The translations under genes were made by a program, and so were the position numbers. A stretch of 64,000 nucleotides of DNA, taken from positions 92,228-156,227 of the forward strand of contig NZ_JADFAJ010000007.1 in assembly GCF_015665295.1 (NCBI RefSeq), given 5' to 3'. Origin of the DNA: Maricaulis sp. GTDB taxonomy: Bacteria > Pseudomonadota > Alphaproteobacteria > Caulobacterales > Maricaulaceae. The notes below the pieces were generated by a model. It was not told the DNA's origin and ran no database searches. It saw only the letters and a list, made by a program, of their open reading frames with translations. Position 1 is the stretch's first letter. Each line of letters starts with the position of its first letter. Below, piece after piece: positions 49,313 to 62,307 of this stretch.

Positions 49313-50179
49313 TTACGCTTCGGTCTTGTCAGATTCGGATGACGTGTCCGTGGCAGCAGCTTCGGCTTCCGGAGCGGCGTCAGCGGCTGCGGCTTCCGGA
49401 ACGGCAGCTTCTTCCACCGGAGCGGCTTCAACCAGCGTCTCGACCGGTGCTTCGGCTTCGCCCAGATCCATGCCCATGGCCAGCTGGCTGTCGCCCATGC
49501 CGTCGAGGACGGCGTCGGCGATCAGGTCGCAGTAGAGCGAGATGGCGCGGGACGCGTCGTCATTGCCCGGGATCGGGAAATCGATGAGGTCCGGATCGCA
49601 ATTGGTGTCGACCACGGCGATAACCGGAATGCCGAGCTTCTTGGCTTCCTGGATGGCAATGCCTTCCTTGTTCGTGTCGATCACGAACATCAGGTCCGGC
49701 GTGCCGCCCATGTCCTTGATACCGCCGAGCGAGCGATCAAGCTTCTCGCGCTCACGGGTCAACATCAGCTGTTCTTTCTTGGTGAGGCCGGCCATGCCGC
49801 CCTCGCTCTCGAACATGCTTTCCAGCTCGCGCAGGCGGGCAATCGAGTTCGAGATGGTGCGCCAATTGGTCAGCGTACCGCCGAGCCAGCGCTGGTTCAT
49901 GTAGTACTGGGCGCAACGACCGGCAGCCAGGGCCAGCGGCTCCTGGGCCTGACGCTTGGTGCCGACGAAGAGCACGCGACCGCCCTTGGCCGCCGTCTCG
50001 CGCACTTTCACCAGGGCCTGGTGCAGCAGCGGAACGGTTTGCGAGAGGTCGATGATGTGAATGTTGGACCGCTCACCAAAGATGAAATCCTTCATCTTCG
50101 GGTTCCAGCGGTGGGTCTGGTGTCCAAAGTGACAACCAGCTTCAAGCAGCTGACGCATGCTGAAATCAGGGAGAGCCAT
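49313..50179 (-). CDS. rpsB: 30S ribosomal protein S2
   Basis: 288 residues. The S2 core includes [24 protein letters not shown] and [18 protein letters not shown]. The last ~50 residues (239-288) are an Ala/Glu-rich acidic tail beyond the usual S2 core. The start at 50179 matches the normal S2 start M-A-L-P. It heads the rpsB-tsf unit, with promoter and structured leader at 50205-50319. Confidence 0.97.
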   Translation of the reverse strand: MALPDFSMRQLLEAGCHFGHQTHRWNPKMKDFIFGERSNIHIIDLSQTVPLLHQALVKVRETAAKGGRVLFVGTKRQAQEPLALAAGRCAQYYMNQRWLGGTLTNWRTISNSIARLRELESMFESEGGMAGLTKKEQLMLTREREKLDRSLGGIKDMGGTPDLMFVIDTNKEGIAIQEAKKLGIPVIAVVDTNCDPDLIDFPIPGNDDASRAISLYCDLIADAVLDGMGDSQLAMGMDLGEAEAPVETLVEAAPVEEAAVPEAAAADAAPEAEAAATDTSSESDKTEA

Positions 50180-50204
50180 CGATTTTCCTTTTCCGGTTGG
50201 CCTC

Positions 50205-50275
50205 CACGGGGCGGAGCCGCCTGCACCTGCAAGCGACACCGGAGCGTTCGGTCAAAGACCGGACGTAGCCCCGTG
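50205..50275 (-). promoter_or_regulatory. Structured rpsB leader
   Basis: In the leader RNA CACGGGGC (from 50275-50268) can pair exactly with GCCCCGTG (from 50212-50205), closing a ~55-base domain. Inside it is a CGGTC-TTT-GACCG hairpin. The structure ends 25 bases before the rpsB ATG, in a place suited to autogenous control by S2. It was recognised only by eye. Confidence 0.4.
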
Positions 50276-50290
50276 TGCGTGATGGCGCGG

Positions 50291-50319
50291 CTTATAGGCG
50301 CGTGACGACCGCTTGGCAA
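50291..50319 (-). promoter_or_regulatory. Predicted rpsB promoter
   Basis: TTGCCA (50319-50314) and TATAAG (50296-50291) with a 17-base spacer on the minus strand. Transcription would start near 50284, giving a leader of about 105 bases. Confidence 0.7.
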
Positions 50320-50370
50320 GCGCGCGACCCCGCCGGAAATGCAGTGTGGGCATGCCTCCACGGGCAGGCG

Positions 50371-53814
<3,444 letters not shown>

Positions 53815-53909
53815 GGGTCTCTCCTGACGTCCGGCCTGAAAACTGATCCCACCCTGCCCGTGCGCGGCGCGATGGGCGCCGCCGAGTCAGACGGGACAGT
53901 CTAGCCGGT

Positions 53910-54005
53910 TCAGGCGGCGCCGAGAACCGATCCCCACATGGCAATCATCCAGGCAAAGCCGAGAACGGCAGTGGCAGCGGAAACATCGTGAACAAGACGG
54001 CGCAT
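53910..54005 (-). CDS. SidA-like SOS-controlled small membrane protein (candidate division inhibitor)
   Basis: A 31-residue frame: basic start M-R-R-L-V-H-D, one hydrophobic helix (about 8-30, including A-V-L-G-F-A-W-M-I-A-M-W-G-S-V-L) and no further domain. GGGGAGAG lies four bases before the ATG. A TTGACGG/AATAGAAC promoter and two perfect SOS boxes precede it (54026-54087). Caulobacter SidA is an SOS-induced inner membrane peptide of 29 residues that blocks division through FtsW/FtsN and, as I recall, lies next to dnaE. Homology was not tested by alignment; the assignment rests on size, topology, regulation and position between dnaE and lolD. It may have been missed by automatic callers because it is so short. 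Confidence 0.75.
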   Translation of the reverse strand: MRRLVHDVSAATAVLGFAWMIAMWGSVLGAA

Positions 54006-54025
54006 GACTCTCTCCCCAAACGCAA

Positions 54026-54040
54026 GTTCTGCATTTGTTC
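54026..54040 (-). promoter_or_regulatory. SOS box overlapping the -10 of the small gene
   Basis: GTTC-TGCATTT-GTTC on the plus strand, GAAC-N7-GAAC as read from the gene; perfect consensus. It overlaps the last four bases of the -10 element (54037-54044) and covers the likely transcription start. Confidence 0.85.
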
Positions 54041-54066
54041 TATTGACTGACGCAAACGCCGTCAAG
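54037..54066 (-). promoter_or_regulatory. Predicted promoter of the SidA-like gene
   Basis: On the minus strand TTGACGG (54065-54059) is followed after 14 bases by AATAGAAC (54044-54037). This fits the alphaproteobacterial pattern TTGACGS-N14-GCTANAWC and is spaced like the lexA promoter at 29274-29302. The leader would be about 25 bases. Confidence 0.75.
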
Positions 54067-54072
54067 CGGAAT

Positions 54073-54087
54073 GTTCCGATTATGTTC
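54073..54087 (-). promoter_or_regulatory. Second SOS box upstream of the -35
   Basis: GTTC-CGATTAT-GTTC, a perfect SOS consensus 7 bp upstream of the -35 element and 47 bp from the first box. Two perfect boxes flank the promoter core. Confidence 0.85.
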
Positions 54088-54123
54088 CAATCCGATTCGC
54101 AGGCGCGACGAACCCGCCCGGAG

Positions 54124-54813
54124 CTAGTCCGGCCTGTAGGGAGTGAGGTGGCCGTCCGCGAAGGTCAGGATGCGGTCCATCCGTCCGGCAAGCTCGTGAT
54201 TGTGCGTGGCGACCAGGGCGGCCGCCCCTTCTGCCCTCACCGTATCGCGCAAAGCGTCGAACACAGTCTCCGACGTCGCCGGATCGAGATTGCCGGTCGG
54301 TTCGTCCGCGAGCAGCACATGTGGCCGGTTGGCCAAGGCACGCGCGATGGCAACACGTTGCTGCTCGCCGCCGGACAATTGCGACGGCTGGTGCAAGAGG
54401 CGAGCCGCCAGGCCGAGCTGGGAGAGCAACATCTCGGCCCGCGCGCGCGCCTGGCGGGACGGGACGCCCCCGATCAGTTGCGGCAGGACGATATTCTCCA
54501 GGGCGTCGAATTCCGGCAGGAGGTGGTGGAACTGGTAGACGAAACCGATTTCGCGGCGCCGGATCGATGTCCGATCACGGTCGGAGAGATCGCGTGTCGC
54601 CCGTCCCAGCACCCGCACTTCACCGGCATTCGGCCGTTCCAGCAGACCGGCGGCATGGAGCAGGGACGACTTGCCGGAACCGGACGGACCGACCAGGCCG
54701 ACAATCTCGCCCGGCGACAAAGCCAGGCTGGCACCGCGCAATACCGGCAATTCGCCGGCCTCGGTCACATAGGTGCGGTCAATCGCGTCGAGTTCGAGAA
54801 CGAAGTCACTCAT
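54124..54813 (-). CDS. lolD: Lipoprotein-releasing ABC transporter ATPase LolD
   Basis: 229 residues. Walker A G-P-S-G-S-G-K-S-S, the LolD-type E-I-G-F-V-Y-Q-F-H-H-L-L-P-E-F region, signature L-S-G-G-E-Q-Q-R and Walker B V-L-L-A-D-E-P-T-G-N-L-D. It powers release of outer-membrane lipoproteins. Its start overlaps the lolC stop by 8 bases, which fixes ATG 54813. Confidence 0.96.
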   Translation of the reverse strand: MSDFVLELDAIDRTYVTEAGELPVLRGASLALSPGEIVGLVGPSGSGKSSLLHAAGLLERPNAGEVRVLGRATRDLSDRDRTSIRRREIGFVYQFHHLLPEFDALENIVLPQLIGGVPSRQARARAEMLLSQLGLAARLLHQPSQLSGGEQQRVAIARALANRPHVLLADEPTGNLDPATSETVFDALRDTVRAEGAAALVATHNHELAGRMDRILTFADGHLTPYRPD

Positions 54814-56137
54814 AACGGAGCGCCTCCACCGGATCGAGCCGCGCTGCCCGCCAGGCCGGTGGCAGGGTGACAAGCAGGGAGATCGCGAGGCCGAAGACGG
54901 AGATGAAGGCGACCTCGCCCCAGTCCATCTTGGCCGGGATGCGATAGAGGTAATAGACATTGGGGTCCCAGACCTGGGCACCGGTGGTCCAGGTAATGAA
55001 ATCCTGGATCGGACCGATGAAGGTCACAAACAGGATGCCCAGCAACAGGCCGGCCAGCGTCCCTGCCATGCCGATGCTGGCACCAACAATCAGGAAAACC
55101 CGCATCACCGAGGCCTGCGTCGCGCCCATGGTTCGCAGGATGGCGATATCGCGCGACTTGTTCTTCACCAGCATCACCAGGCCGGAAATGATGTTCATCG
55201 CGGCGATCGCCACGACAATCGACAGGATAAGCCGCATCGCGGTGCGCTCGAATTGCAGCGCGTTGAAGAAGGCCGGGTCAAGCCGGGTGTAGTCGTAGAC
55301 CAGCGCGTTGGGCCCCGCGAGCGCGCGGATCGGCGCAACGAATTGCGGCGCCATTTCCGGCACATCGAGCCGGATCTGGATCGTGTCCACGACGCCGGAA
55401 CGGTTGAAATAGAGCTGCCCCTGGTCGAGCGGCATATAGGCGAGATTATTGTCGATGGTGGAGACACCGGCGGCGACGATCGCCTCGACATAATAGGCTT
55501 TTTGCTGCGGCCGGATGCCGAACACGGTCGGCGCGGCGCGGGCGGCGGTGAAGGTGACGCGATCGCCGATCGTCACGCCAAGCCGCTGTGCGACCCCGGT
55601 GCCGATAACAATCCCGTCGCCGCCATTATGGCCCTCGCCGAAAGTCTCCAGATTGCCGTACTGGATACCGGTCAGGCTGCGTGGATCATCGCCCGAGCGG
55701 ATCACGTCCATGCGGGCGAGATCGGCTGGACGGACAGCCAGGACCTGGAGCACGGATTCATAGCGTTCCGAAGAGGCCAGAACCTGCCCGGTCACCACCG
55801 GATCGGCGCTCTTCACGCCGGTTATCGCTTCGATCTCAACGAGTAGGCGCTCAATCTCGCCAGACGGAATTTCACGCGTATCAACATATACATGCGGCTG
55901 AAAACCGAGAAGCTGGTTGAACAACTCGGCGCGGAAACCGTTCATAATCGACATCACGGCGATCAGACCGGTCACGGCGAGCGCGATTCCGCCAAAGGAA
56001 ATCCAGGCAATCAGCGCAACGCCGCCATGCTTGCGGCGGGCACGCAGATAGCGAAAGGCGAGCAGGAATTCATACGGGCTGAAGGGGGGCGCCCCGCCAG
56101 ACGATAGTGCTCCTGCCTCGCGCGTCGCCTCAGTCAT
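54806..56137 (-). CDS. lolC: Lipoprotein-releasing system permease LolC/LolE
   Basis: 443 residues with four TM segments (one near residue 40, three in the C-terminal third) and a large periplasmic MacB-like domain between. [19 protein letters not shown] and the C-terminal [13 protein letters not shown] are typical. A single permease gene suggests a homodimer, as in many alphaproteobacteria. It overlaps proS by 8 bases and lolD by 8 bases. Confidence 0.95.
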   Translation of the reverse strand: MTEATREAGALSSGGAPPFSPYEFLLAFRYLRARRKHGGVALIAWISFGGIALAVTGLIAVMSIMNGFRAELFNQLLGFQPHVYVDTREIPSGEIERLLVEIEAITGVKSADPVVTGQVLASSERYESVLQVLAVRPADLARMDVIRSGDDPRSLTGIQYGNLETFGEGHNGGDGIVIGTGVAQRLGVTIGDRVTFTAARAAPTVFGIRPQQKAYYVEAIVAAGVSTIDNNLAYMPLDQGQLYFNRSGVVDTIQIRLDVPEMAPQFVAPIRALAGPNALVYDYTRLDPAFFNALQFERTAMRLILSIVVAIAAMNIISGLVMLVKNKSRDIAILRTMGATQASVMRVFLIVGASIGMAGTLAGLLLGILFVTFIGPIQDFITWTTGAQVWDPNVYYLYRIPAKMDWGEVAFISVFGLAISLLVTLPPAWRAARLDPVEALRYE

Positions 56138-57464
56138 CGCTGAACGCCCGCTCGGCAAGCCGGGCCACCGCGTCCTCCGGCGACAGCTCATGGGTCTCGC
56201 CGGTGCGCCGCACCTTGAGCTCGACCTTGCCCTCTTTCAGGCCCCGCGGCCCGATGACAAGCTGGTAGGGCAGACCAATCAGGTCGGCGGTGGCGAATTT
56301 GGCGCCGGCGCGGTTGTCGGTATCGTCATAGAGCGGATCAAGCCCGGCCCTGGCGAGCGCCGCATAGGCGGTCTCGCAGGCCGCATCGCAATCGCTATCG
56401 CCAACGCGCATATTGATGATGCCGACGCCGAAGGGCGCGACGCTCTCCGGCCAGATACAGCCCTTCTCATCGTGATGGGCTTCAATGATGGCGCCGAGCA
56501 GGCGCGACACGCCGACTCCGTAGGAGCCCATGTGGACCGGGCGCGGCTGGCCATCCTGGTGCTGGACCAGCGCCTTCATCGGCTCGGAGTATTTGGTACC
56601 GAAATAGAAGATATGCCCCACTTCGATGCCGCGGGCCGAAAGCTGGCGATCCTTGGGGACGGCCGCGAACTGGTCAGGCTCATGCATCTCGTCGGTCGCC
56701 GCATAGAGCGCCGTGCGCTGGTCGACATGGGGCTGCAGGTCACCGTCGAAATCAACATCCGGTCCCGGTGCGCCCATCTCGACGAGATCGGCATGGCAGA
56801 AGACCTCGCTCTCGCCGGTCTCGGCAAGGACGATGAATTCATGGCTCAGATCACCGCCGATCGGACCGGTATCGGCCTTCATCGGCACGGCCTTGAGGCC
56901 GAGGCGCGAGAAAGTGTTGAGATAGGCCACGAACATGCGGTTGTAGGAATGCCGGGCCGCTGCCTCATCGACATCGAAGGAATAGGTGTCCTTCATCAGG
57001 AATTCGCGGCCGCGCATGACCCCGAAACGGGGCCGGCGCTCGTCACGGAACTTCCACTGAATATGGTAGAGCATTTTCGGCAAGTCCTTGTAGGACTTGC
57101 AATATGAGCGAAAGATCTCGGTGATCATCTCCTCGTTTGTGGGTCCGAAAAGAAGCTCGCGATCATGGCGGTCCGTGATGCGCAGCATCTCGTCGCCATA
57201 ATCGTCATAGCGGCCGCTTTCGCGCCACAGGTCGGCCGACTGGATGGTGGGCATGAGCAATTCCACGGCGCCGGCCCGGTCCTGCTCCTCGCGCACGATC
57301 TGCTCGACCTTCTTGAGGACGCGATGACCCAGCGGCAGCCAGGAATAAATCCCCGCCGCCTGCTGCTTGATCATGCCGGCGCGCAGCATCAGCTGGTGCG
57401 AGACGATCTCGGCGTCGGAGGGCGTTTCCTTGAGGACGGGCAGGAAGTAGCGGGACAGGCGCAT
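56130..57464 (-). CDS. proS: Prolyl-tRNA synthetase (short, no editing insertion)
   Basis: 444 residues, class II synthetase: [12 protein letters not shown] motif 1 region, [17 protein letters not shown] motif 2, and [12 protein letters not shown] motif 3. At 444 residues it lacks the ~180-residue editing insertion of the E. coli enzyme, as is usual in alphaproteobacteria, so mischarged Ala-tRNA-Pro must be cleared in trans. The start at 57464 fits the conserved M-R-L-S-R-Y-F. It is the first gene of proS-lolC-lolD. Confidence 0.96.
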   Translation of the reverse strand: MRLSRYFLPVLKETPSDAEIVSHQLMLRAGMIKQQAAGIYSWLPLGHRVLKKVEQIVREEQDRAGAVELLMPTIQSADLWRESGRYDDYGDEMLRITDRHDRELLFGPTNEEMITEIFRSYCKSYKDLPKMLYHIQWKFRDERRPRFGVMRGREFLMKDTYSFDVDEAAARHSYNRMFVAYLNTFSRLGLKAVPMKADTGPIGGDLSHEFIVLAETGESEVFCHADLVEMGAPGPDVDFDGDLQPHVDQRTALYAATDEMHEPDQFAAVPKDRQLSARGIEVGHIFYFGTKYSEPMKALVQHQDGQPRPVHMGSYGVGVSRLLGAIIEAHHDEKGCIWPESVAPFGVGIINMRVGDSDCDAACETAYAALARAGLDPLYDDTDNRAGAKFATADLIGLPYQLVIGPRGLKEGKVELKVRRTGETHELSPEDAVARLAERAFSDD

Positions 57465-57722
57465 GGGGCGATTCCGGTAGATTGAGGTTTGGCGCCCATT
57501 AGACCGGGTGAGCGCCGTAATACAAGGATGGATGGACGCCGGGATGCAGAGACAAAACGGTGACAGGTACGATTGACGCGGCGCGGTACCGGCCGGCGTC
57601 CCCCGACCCGTGCATCGCGCGTCCCTGTCTCCGCGCGCACCCGTTTCCTGTCGCAGGAACCGGGTGGGCGTCCGCGTCCAGCCCCGGCAAGGTCGCATCA
57701 CCCGTCAAACAGGAGACACGTC

Positions 57723-58190
57723 ATGTCCTTTTCCATTACCGGTCTCGATCCGGCAGCCTTCACACCGCTCTTCGGCCTGTCCGACAGGGCACTCGCCGAT
57801 CGCGGAATCGTCCGGGTCACCGCCACAGCCAAGCCCGGTTTTCCGTGCCGGATCACACTGGAAGATGCCGAGCCGGGCGAAACCCTGCTCTTGCTCAATT
57901 ACGAGAGCCACACGGCCGATACACCCTATCGTTCTGCCTGTGCGATCTATGTCCGGGAAAGCGCCCGCGAAGCCCCGGCCTGGCACGACGCGGTTCCGCC
58001 GGTGATGCGCGGCCGTCCCCTCGCCCTTCGCCTGTTCGATGACGCGGGCATGCTGGTCGGCGCCGACCTGGCGCTGGACGGAGACCCGACCGGCAAGATC
58101 GAGGCGGCGCTGGCCCGCGAGGACGTCGCCCATATCGACGTCCACAACGCCGCGCACGGATGCTTTGCGGCGCGGGTCAATCGCGGCTAG
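57723..58190 (+). CDS. DUF1203 family protein
   Basis: 155 residues. P-C-R-I-T-L-E-D-A-E-P-G-E-T-L-L-L-L-N-Y-E followed by T-P-Y-R-S-A-C-A-I-Y-V-R-E matches the DUF1203 pattern. Function unknown; the protein looks cytosolic. CAGGAGACACGTC precedes the ATG. It is divergent from proS across a 258-bp region that holds a small TTCCTG/CAGGAA hairpin near 57649 and no clear promoter, and convergent with the AbgT-family gene 10 bp away. Confidence 0.85.
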   Translation: MSFSITGLDPAAFTPLFGLSDRALADRGIVRVTATAKPGFPCRITLEDAEPGETLLLLNYESHTADTPYRSACAIYVRESAREAPAWHDAVPPVMRGRPLALRLFDDAGMLVGADLALDGDPTGKIEAALAREDVAHIDVHNAAHGCFAARVNRG

Positions 58191-58200
58191 CCGACCAGGG

Positions 58201-59796
58201 CTACTCGCCGGCCGGATAATAGGTCGGCGAGCCCGGCCCGACTGGCAGGTCAAAACCGAAAGTCCACAGGAAGAAAAAGCCGGACCAGAAAAGCAGGAAG
58301 AAAATCGTGTATGGCAACATCATCGCGATCAGCGTGCCGACGCCCAGATTGCGGTCATAGCGCGTCGCCCAGGCGAGGATGAGGCCGAAATAGCTCATCA
58401 TGGGCGTGATGATATTGGTCGATGAGTCACCGATCCGGTAGGCCGCCTGGATCACTTCCGGGGCGTAGCCGATCAGCATCAGCATCGGCACGAAGATCGG
58501 CGCCGTCACGGCCCACTGGGCCGAGGCCGAGCCGAGCGACAGGTTGATTACTGCACACATCAGGATGAACAGGAAAAAGACCAGCGGCCCTGTCAGTCCG
58601 CTATCCTGAAGAAATTGCGCACCGGTCACCGCGGTGATCGCGCCGAGATTGGTCCAGCCGAAAAAGGCGACAAACTGGGCCGCGAAGAAGACGAGAACAA
58701 TGTAAAGGCCCAATGAGCCAAGCGCCGCCGCCATCGCATTGATGACGTCCCGGTCCGTCTTCATCGACCCGGTCGCGCGGCCATAGGCATAGCCGCCAGC
58801 GACGAAGAAGATCAGGATCCAGACCACAAATCCGCGAAAGAATGGCGAATTGATGCGGTCACCGGTCTCGGGATTGCGCAGCACACCCCATTCAGGCACC
58901 AGGGTCAGCGCCATCAGGCCAAAGACGGCCAGAATGGCAAGACCGGCCCACCCCAGACCCTTGCGCTCACTGTCCTGCAAAGGCTGCATCATGTTCTTGT
59001 CGAGCACACTCTCATCGGCCCGAGACGGGTCGTAATCACCCAGTTTCGGCTCAACGATGAAGATGGTCACCAGCGACCCGATCGCGGTGATCAGGAAGGT
59101 CGAGGCGAACATGAAGTACCAGTTGGCAGTGGCGACCACGACATAGTCGGGATCGATCAGGCGCGCGGCTTCCTGGGTGATGCCTGCGAGCAGCGGGTCG
59201 ATCGTGCCGATCAGGAGATTGGCGCTATAGCCTCCCGACACACCAGCGAATGCCGCCGCCATGCCGGCAAGCGGATGACGTCCCAATGCGTAGAAAATCG
59301 CACCCGCAAGCGGGATCAGGACGACATAGCCGACCTCGGATGCCGTGTTGGAGACAATACCGGCGAAGACGATGGCGACCGTCACGACATGGCGCGGGGC
59401 TGACAGAACCATGCCGCGAACCGCTGCTGAAAGCAGGCCGGACCGTTCCGCCACGCCGACACCCAGCATCGCGACCAGCACCACGCCGAGTGGCGCAAAG
59501 CCGGTGAAATTCGTGACCAGGCTGGTCCATATCCGGCGGACACCATCCCCGTTGAGCAAGCTGACGACACGGATCATCCCGTCCTCGGCCACACCCCGCC
59601 CGCCGGCCGGTCGAGGGTCCTCAACCGCCAGTCCGAAAGAGCCCAGAAGGCCGGAGAGAAGCACGATCCCCACTGCCAGAAGGGCAAACAGAGTCACCGG
59701 ATGCGGCAGAAGGTTTCCGAGCCACTCAACGCCATCGAGGAAGCGGGTAAAGGCGCCACGGCGTTTGTCATCGGCCTGGTGCGGGGTGTCGGTCAT
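58201..59796 (-). CDS. AbgT-family transporter
   Basis: 531 residues with 12-13 TM segments. F-L-D-G-V-E-W-L-G-N-L-L-P-H-P-V-T-L-F, N-T-A-S-E-V-G-Y-V-V-L-I-P-L and A-N-W-Y-F-M are typical of AbgT (p-aminobenzoyl-glutamate or antimetabolite exporters). The actual substrate cannot be inferred. It lies 69 bp downstream of the DUF1467 gene on the same strand. Confidence 0.93.
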   Translation of the reverse strand: MTDTPHQADDKRRGAFTRFLDGVEWLGNLLPHPVTLFALLAVGIVLLSGLLGSFGLAVEDPRPAGGRGVAEDGMIRVVSLLNGDGVRRIWTSLVTNFTGFAPLGVVLVAMLGVGVAERSGLLSAAVRGMVLSAPRHVVTVAIVFAGIVSNTASEVGYVVLIPLAGAIFYALGRHPLAGMAAAFAGVSGGYSANLLIGTIDPLLAGITQEAARLIDPDYVVVATANWYFMFASTFLITAIGSLVTIFIVEPKLGDYDPSRADESVLDKNMMQPLQDSERKGLGWAGLAILAVFGLMALTLVPEWGVLRNPETGDRINSPFFRGFVVWILIFFVAGGYAYGRATGSMKTDRDVINAMAAALGSLGLYIVLVFFAAQFVAFFGWTNLGAITAVTGAQFLQDSGLTGPLVFFLFILMCAVINLSLGSASAQWAVTAPIFVPMLMLIGYAPEVIQAAYRIGDSSTNIITPMMSYFGLILAWATRYDRNLGVGTLIAMMLPYTIFFLLFWSGFFFLWTFGFDLPVGPGSPTYYPAGE

Positions 59797-59865
59797 GGCA
59801 ATTACCTTCGAATATCGGCGGCAACCCTGGTCCCGGTCGGCACGCCCTGGTGTCAGATCCGTGTC

Positions 59866-60204
59866 TCAGTAGGACCGGGTCGGCATGAATGGCAGCAAGA
59901 CGCCACTCTCGGTGATCACGAAATAGCAGATCCAGGCAATCGAGGTCGCGATCGTGGTCCACCACATTTTCCGCATCATGTTGGGTGCCTGCGGCGCCCC
60001 CGGTTCAGAGCCGGAGACCACCTCGCCGGTCTCTTCCTGCGAGCGCACACCGATCGGCAGCATGGTGAAGAAGAAGAGCCACCAAACGATGAGGAAGACG
60101 ACAAGTCCATTGATGATGCCGACCCCGCCATCGCGGACGAAAAAACCCTTGAGCCAGAGCATGGCGGCGATGGCGACCGGCAGATAGCCGAGATAGCGTT
60201 TCAT
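59866..60204 (-). CDS. DUF1467 membrane protein
   Basis: 112 residues with two TM segments (about 29-50, G-I-I-N-G-L-V-V-F-L-I-V-W-W-L-F-F-F, and 82-100) and the L-P-I-G-V-R-S-Q-E-E-T-G-E-V-V-S-G-S-E-P-G-A-P block between, which marks DUF1467. It is found beside mce in many alphaproteobacteria. It overlaps mce by ATGA. Function unknown. Confidence 0.88.
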   Translation of the reverse strand: MKRYLGYLPVAIAAMLWLKGFFVRDGGVGIINGLVVFLIVWWLFFFTMLPIGVRSQEETGEVVSGSEPGAPQAPNMMRKMWWTTIATSIAWICYFVITESGVLLPFMPTRSY

Positions 60205-60620
60205 CGCATCGGCTCCTGCATCAGCTCGATCAGCTGGCCATGACTGTCCTTGGGATGGATGAAGATCACCGGCACGCCATGCGCGCCGATATAGGGCTCG
60301 CCCGTCCCGAGCACGGTGGCGCCCTTGGCGAGCATGTCGTCGCGGGCGGCGATGATGTCGGCGACCTCGAAGCAGATATGGTGCTGGCCACCCTTGGGGT
60401 TGCGTTCGAGGAATTTATGAAGCGGGCTGGCCTCGCCGGACGGTTCGATCAGCTCGATCTCGGAATTGGCGAGATGGACAAACGCCACCTTCACACCCAG
60501 ATGCGGGAAATCCCTCGTCTCGGTCGCGTCATCGGCGCCGTAGAGGTCGGCATAGGTCTTCTTGGCCGCCTCGATATCGGGCACAGCCACGCCAACATGG
60601 TTCAAACGTCCGATCTTCAT
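60201..60620 (-). CDS. mce: Methylmalonyl-CoA epimerase
   Basis: 139 residues of the VOC fold: L-N-H-V-G-V-A-V-P-D-I-E (metal His), G-G-Q-H-H-I-C-F-E-V-A-D (second His), and a C-terminal F-I-H-P-K-D-S-H-G-Q-L-I-E-L with the Glu ligand. It interconverts the (S)- and (R)-forms of methylmalonyl-CoA in propionate metabolism. It lies 16 bp after the RNase J gene. Confidence 0.94.
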   Translation of the reverse strand: MKIGRLNHVGVAVPDIEAAKKTYADLYGADDATETRDFPHLGVKVAFVHLANSEIELIEPSGEASPLHKFLERNPKGGQHHICFEVADIIAARDDMLAKGATVLGTGEPYIGAHGVPVIFIHPKDSHGQLIELMQEPMR

Positions 60621-60636
60621 CGACGATCTCCCTTGT

Positions 60637-62307
60637 TCAGACTTCCAGTATCATGATCTCGACCCAAGGCTTCTTGCCCCAGATGCGGCTTGCCTCGCGG
60701 CGCACGCCTCGGCGGACTTCTTCCTCGGCCAGTTCGACATCGCGGCGGTCACGCTTTGACAGACGCCCAAAGGCACGCTCGGCCTCATCCGCCATGGCAT
60801 CGGCGAAATCATCCAGCGAGGTTTCGGCATCTTCCGGCACGCCCTGGAGGCGGACTTCCGGGCCGGAAATGATCTCGCCCTTCTCGCTCACCGCCATCGC
60901 CAGCGTCACCTGACCGGCATGGGCCAACTTGCGGCGTTCGCGCATCGAGGCGGCACCGGCATCGACGAGGAAATTGCCGTCGACATGAAGCCGGCTGGCT
61001 GGCGCTTCATCGACGATGGAGGCCGTCCCGTCCGAGCGGATCTGCACCATGTCGCCATTGCGCACCGAAACGGCATGCGGCACCTGGAGTTCACGGGCGA
61101 AGTCGGCATGCTCCAGCAGGTGACGGCGCTCGCCATGCACGGGGATGGCGACCTGCGGCTTGGCCCAGGCATACATTTGCGCCAGCTCGTCACGGCAGGG
61201 ATGGCCGGAGACGTGGATCGGCCGGGTCTTCTCGGTGATGATGTGGACACCCCGCTCGGCGAGCTGGTTCTGCAGCTCGAAAATACCCAGCTCATTGCCC
61301 GGAATGACCCGGCTGGAAAAGATCACCGTATCGCCATTGCTGAGCGAGACATTGCGGTGATTGCCAGCAGCGATGCGCGACAGGGCGGCGCGCGGCTCGC
61401 CTTGCGACCCGGTGCACAGGTAGAGGATTTTCTCCGGCGGCAGAAAGCCGGCCTCTTCCTCACTGATGAAATCCTGCACGTGGCTGAGCAATCCAACCGC
61501 CTTGGCGGCGGCGGTCATGCGATGCATCGAGCGCCCGACCAGGCAGACCCGGCGGCCATTGGCCTCGGCGGCCTCGACCGAAGACTGCAGACGCGCAACA
61601 TTCGAGGCGAAGGCCGCGATCGCCACCTTGCCGGTCTTGTGCTCACCGACAACCTTGATCAGCTCGTCGCGGACATCGCCTTCCGAGCCGCTTTCGCCGG
61701 GCGAGAACACATTGGTGCTGTCGCAGATCATCGCCAGCACACCTTCCTCGCCGATGGCGGAAATGGCGTCGCTGTCGGTGACCTCGCCGATCATCGGCGC
61801 CGGATCGATTTTCCAGTCACCGGTGTGCAGCACCATGCCGGCCGGTGTGCGGATCGCGATACCGTTCGGCTCTGGAATGGAGTGGGTCAGCGTGATCAGC
61901 TGCAGATCGAAAGGCCCGAGATCGAAACGACTGTCGAGCGCAATCTCGTGCAGCTCGACCTCCTCGATCAGGCCGTATTCGCGCAGGCGGTCGCGGACCA
62001 GCCAGGCGGTAAAGGGCGTCGCCCAGATCGGACAGCGCAGCTTGCGCCAGAGATGGGCCACGGCGCCCATATGGTCTTCATGGGCATGCGTCAGCACCAT
62101 GCCGATCAGATCGTCGCGGCGTTCCTCGATGAAGCGCGGATCGGGCATGATGAGATCAACGCCCGGTGTCGTCAGATCACCGAATGTCACACCGCAATCG
62201 ACAATGATCCATTTTTGTTTCCCCGCCGGCCCGTAGCCGTAGAGATTGAGGTTCATGCCGATTTCGTTCGATCCGCCGAGCGGCAGGAAATAGAGGCTAT
62301 CGGTCAC
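60637..62307 (-). CDS. rnj: Ribonuclease J
   Basis: 556 residues. The metallo-beta-lactamase motif H-A-H-E-D-H-M-G-A is near residue 74, and the beta-CASP domain ([17 protein letters not shown]) and C-terminal domain follow. RNase J has 5'-3' exo- and endonuclease activity and replaces or complements RNase E in alphaproteobacterial rRNA and mRNA processing. Its start overlaps coaX by 4 bases. Confidence 0.95.
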   Translation of the reverse strand: MTDSLYFLPLGGSNEIGMNLNLYGYGPAGKQKWIIVDCGVTFGDLTTPGVDLIMPDPRFIEERRDDLIGMVLTHAHEDHMGAVAHLWRKLRCPIWATPFTAWLVRDRLREYGLIEEVELHEIALDSRFDLGPFDLQLITLTHSIPEPNGIAIRTPAGMVLHTGDWKIDPAPMIGEVTDSDAISAIGEEGVLAMICDSTNVFSPGESGSEGDVRDELIKVVGEHKTGKVAIAAFASNVARLQSSVEAAEANGRRVCLVGRSMHRMTAAAKAVGLLSHVQDFISEEEAGFLPPEKILYLCTGSQGEPRAALSRIAAGNHRNVSLSNGDTVIFSSRVIPGNELGIFELQNQLAERGVHIITEKTRPIHVSGHPCRDELAQMYAWAKPQVAIPVHGERRHLLEHADFARELQVPHAVSVRNGDMVQIRSDGTASIVDEAPASRLHVDGNFLVDAGAASMRERRKLAHAGQVTLAMAVSEKGEIISGPEVRLQGVPEDAETSLDDFADAMADEAERAFGRLSKRDRRDVELAEEEVRRGVRREASRIWGKKPWVEIMILEV

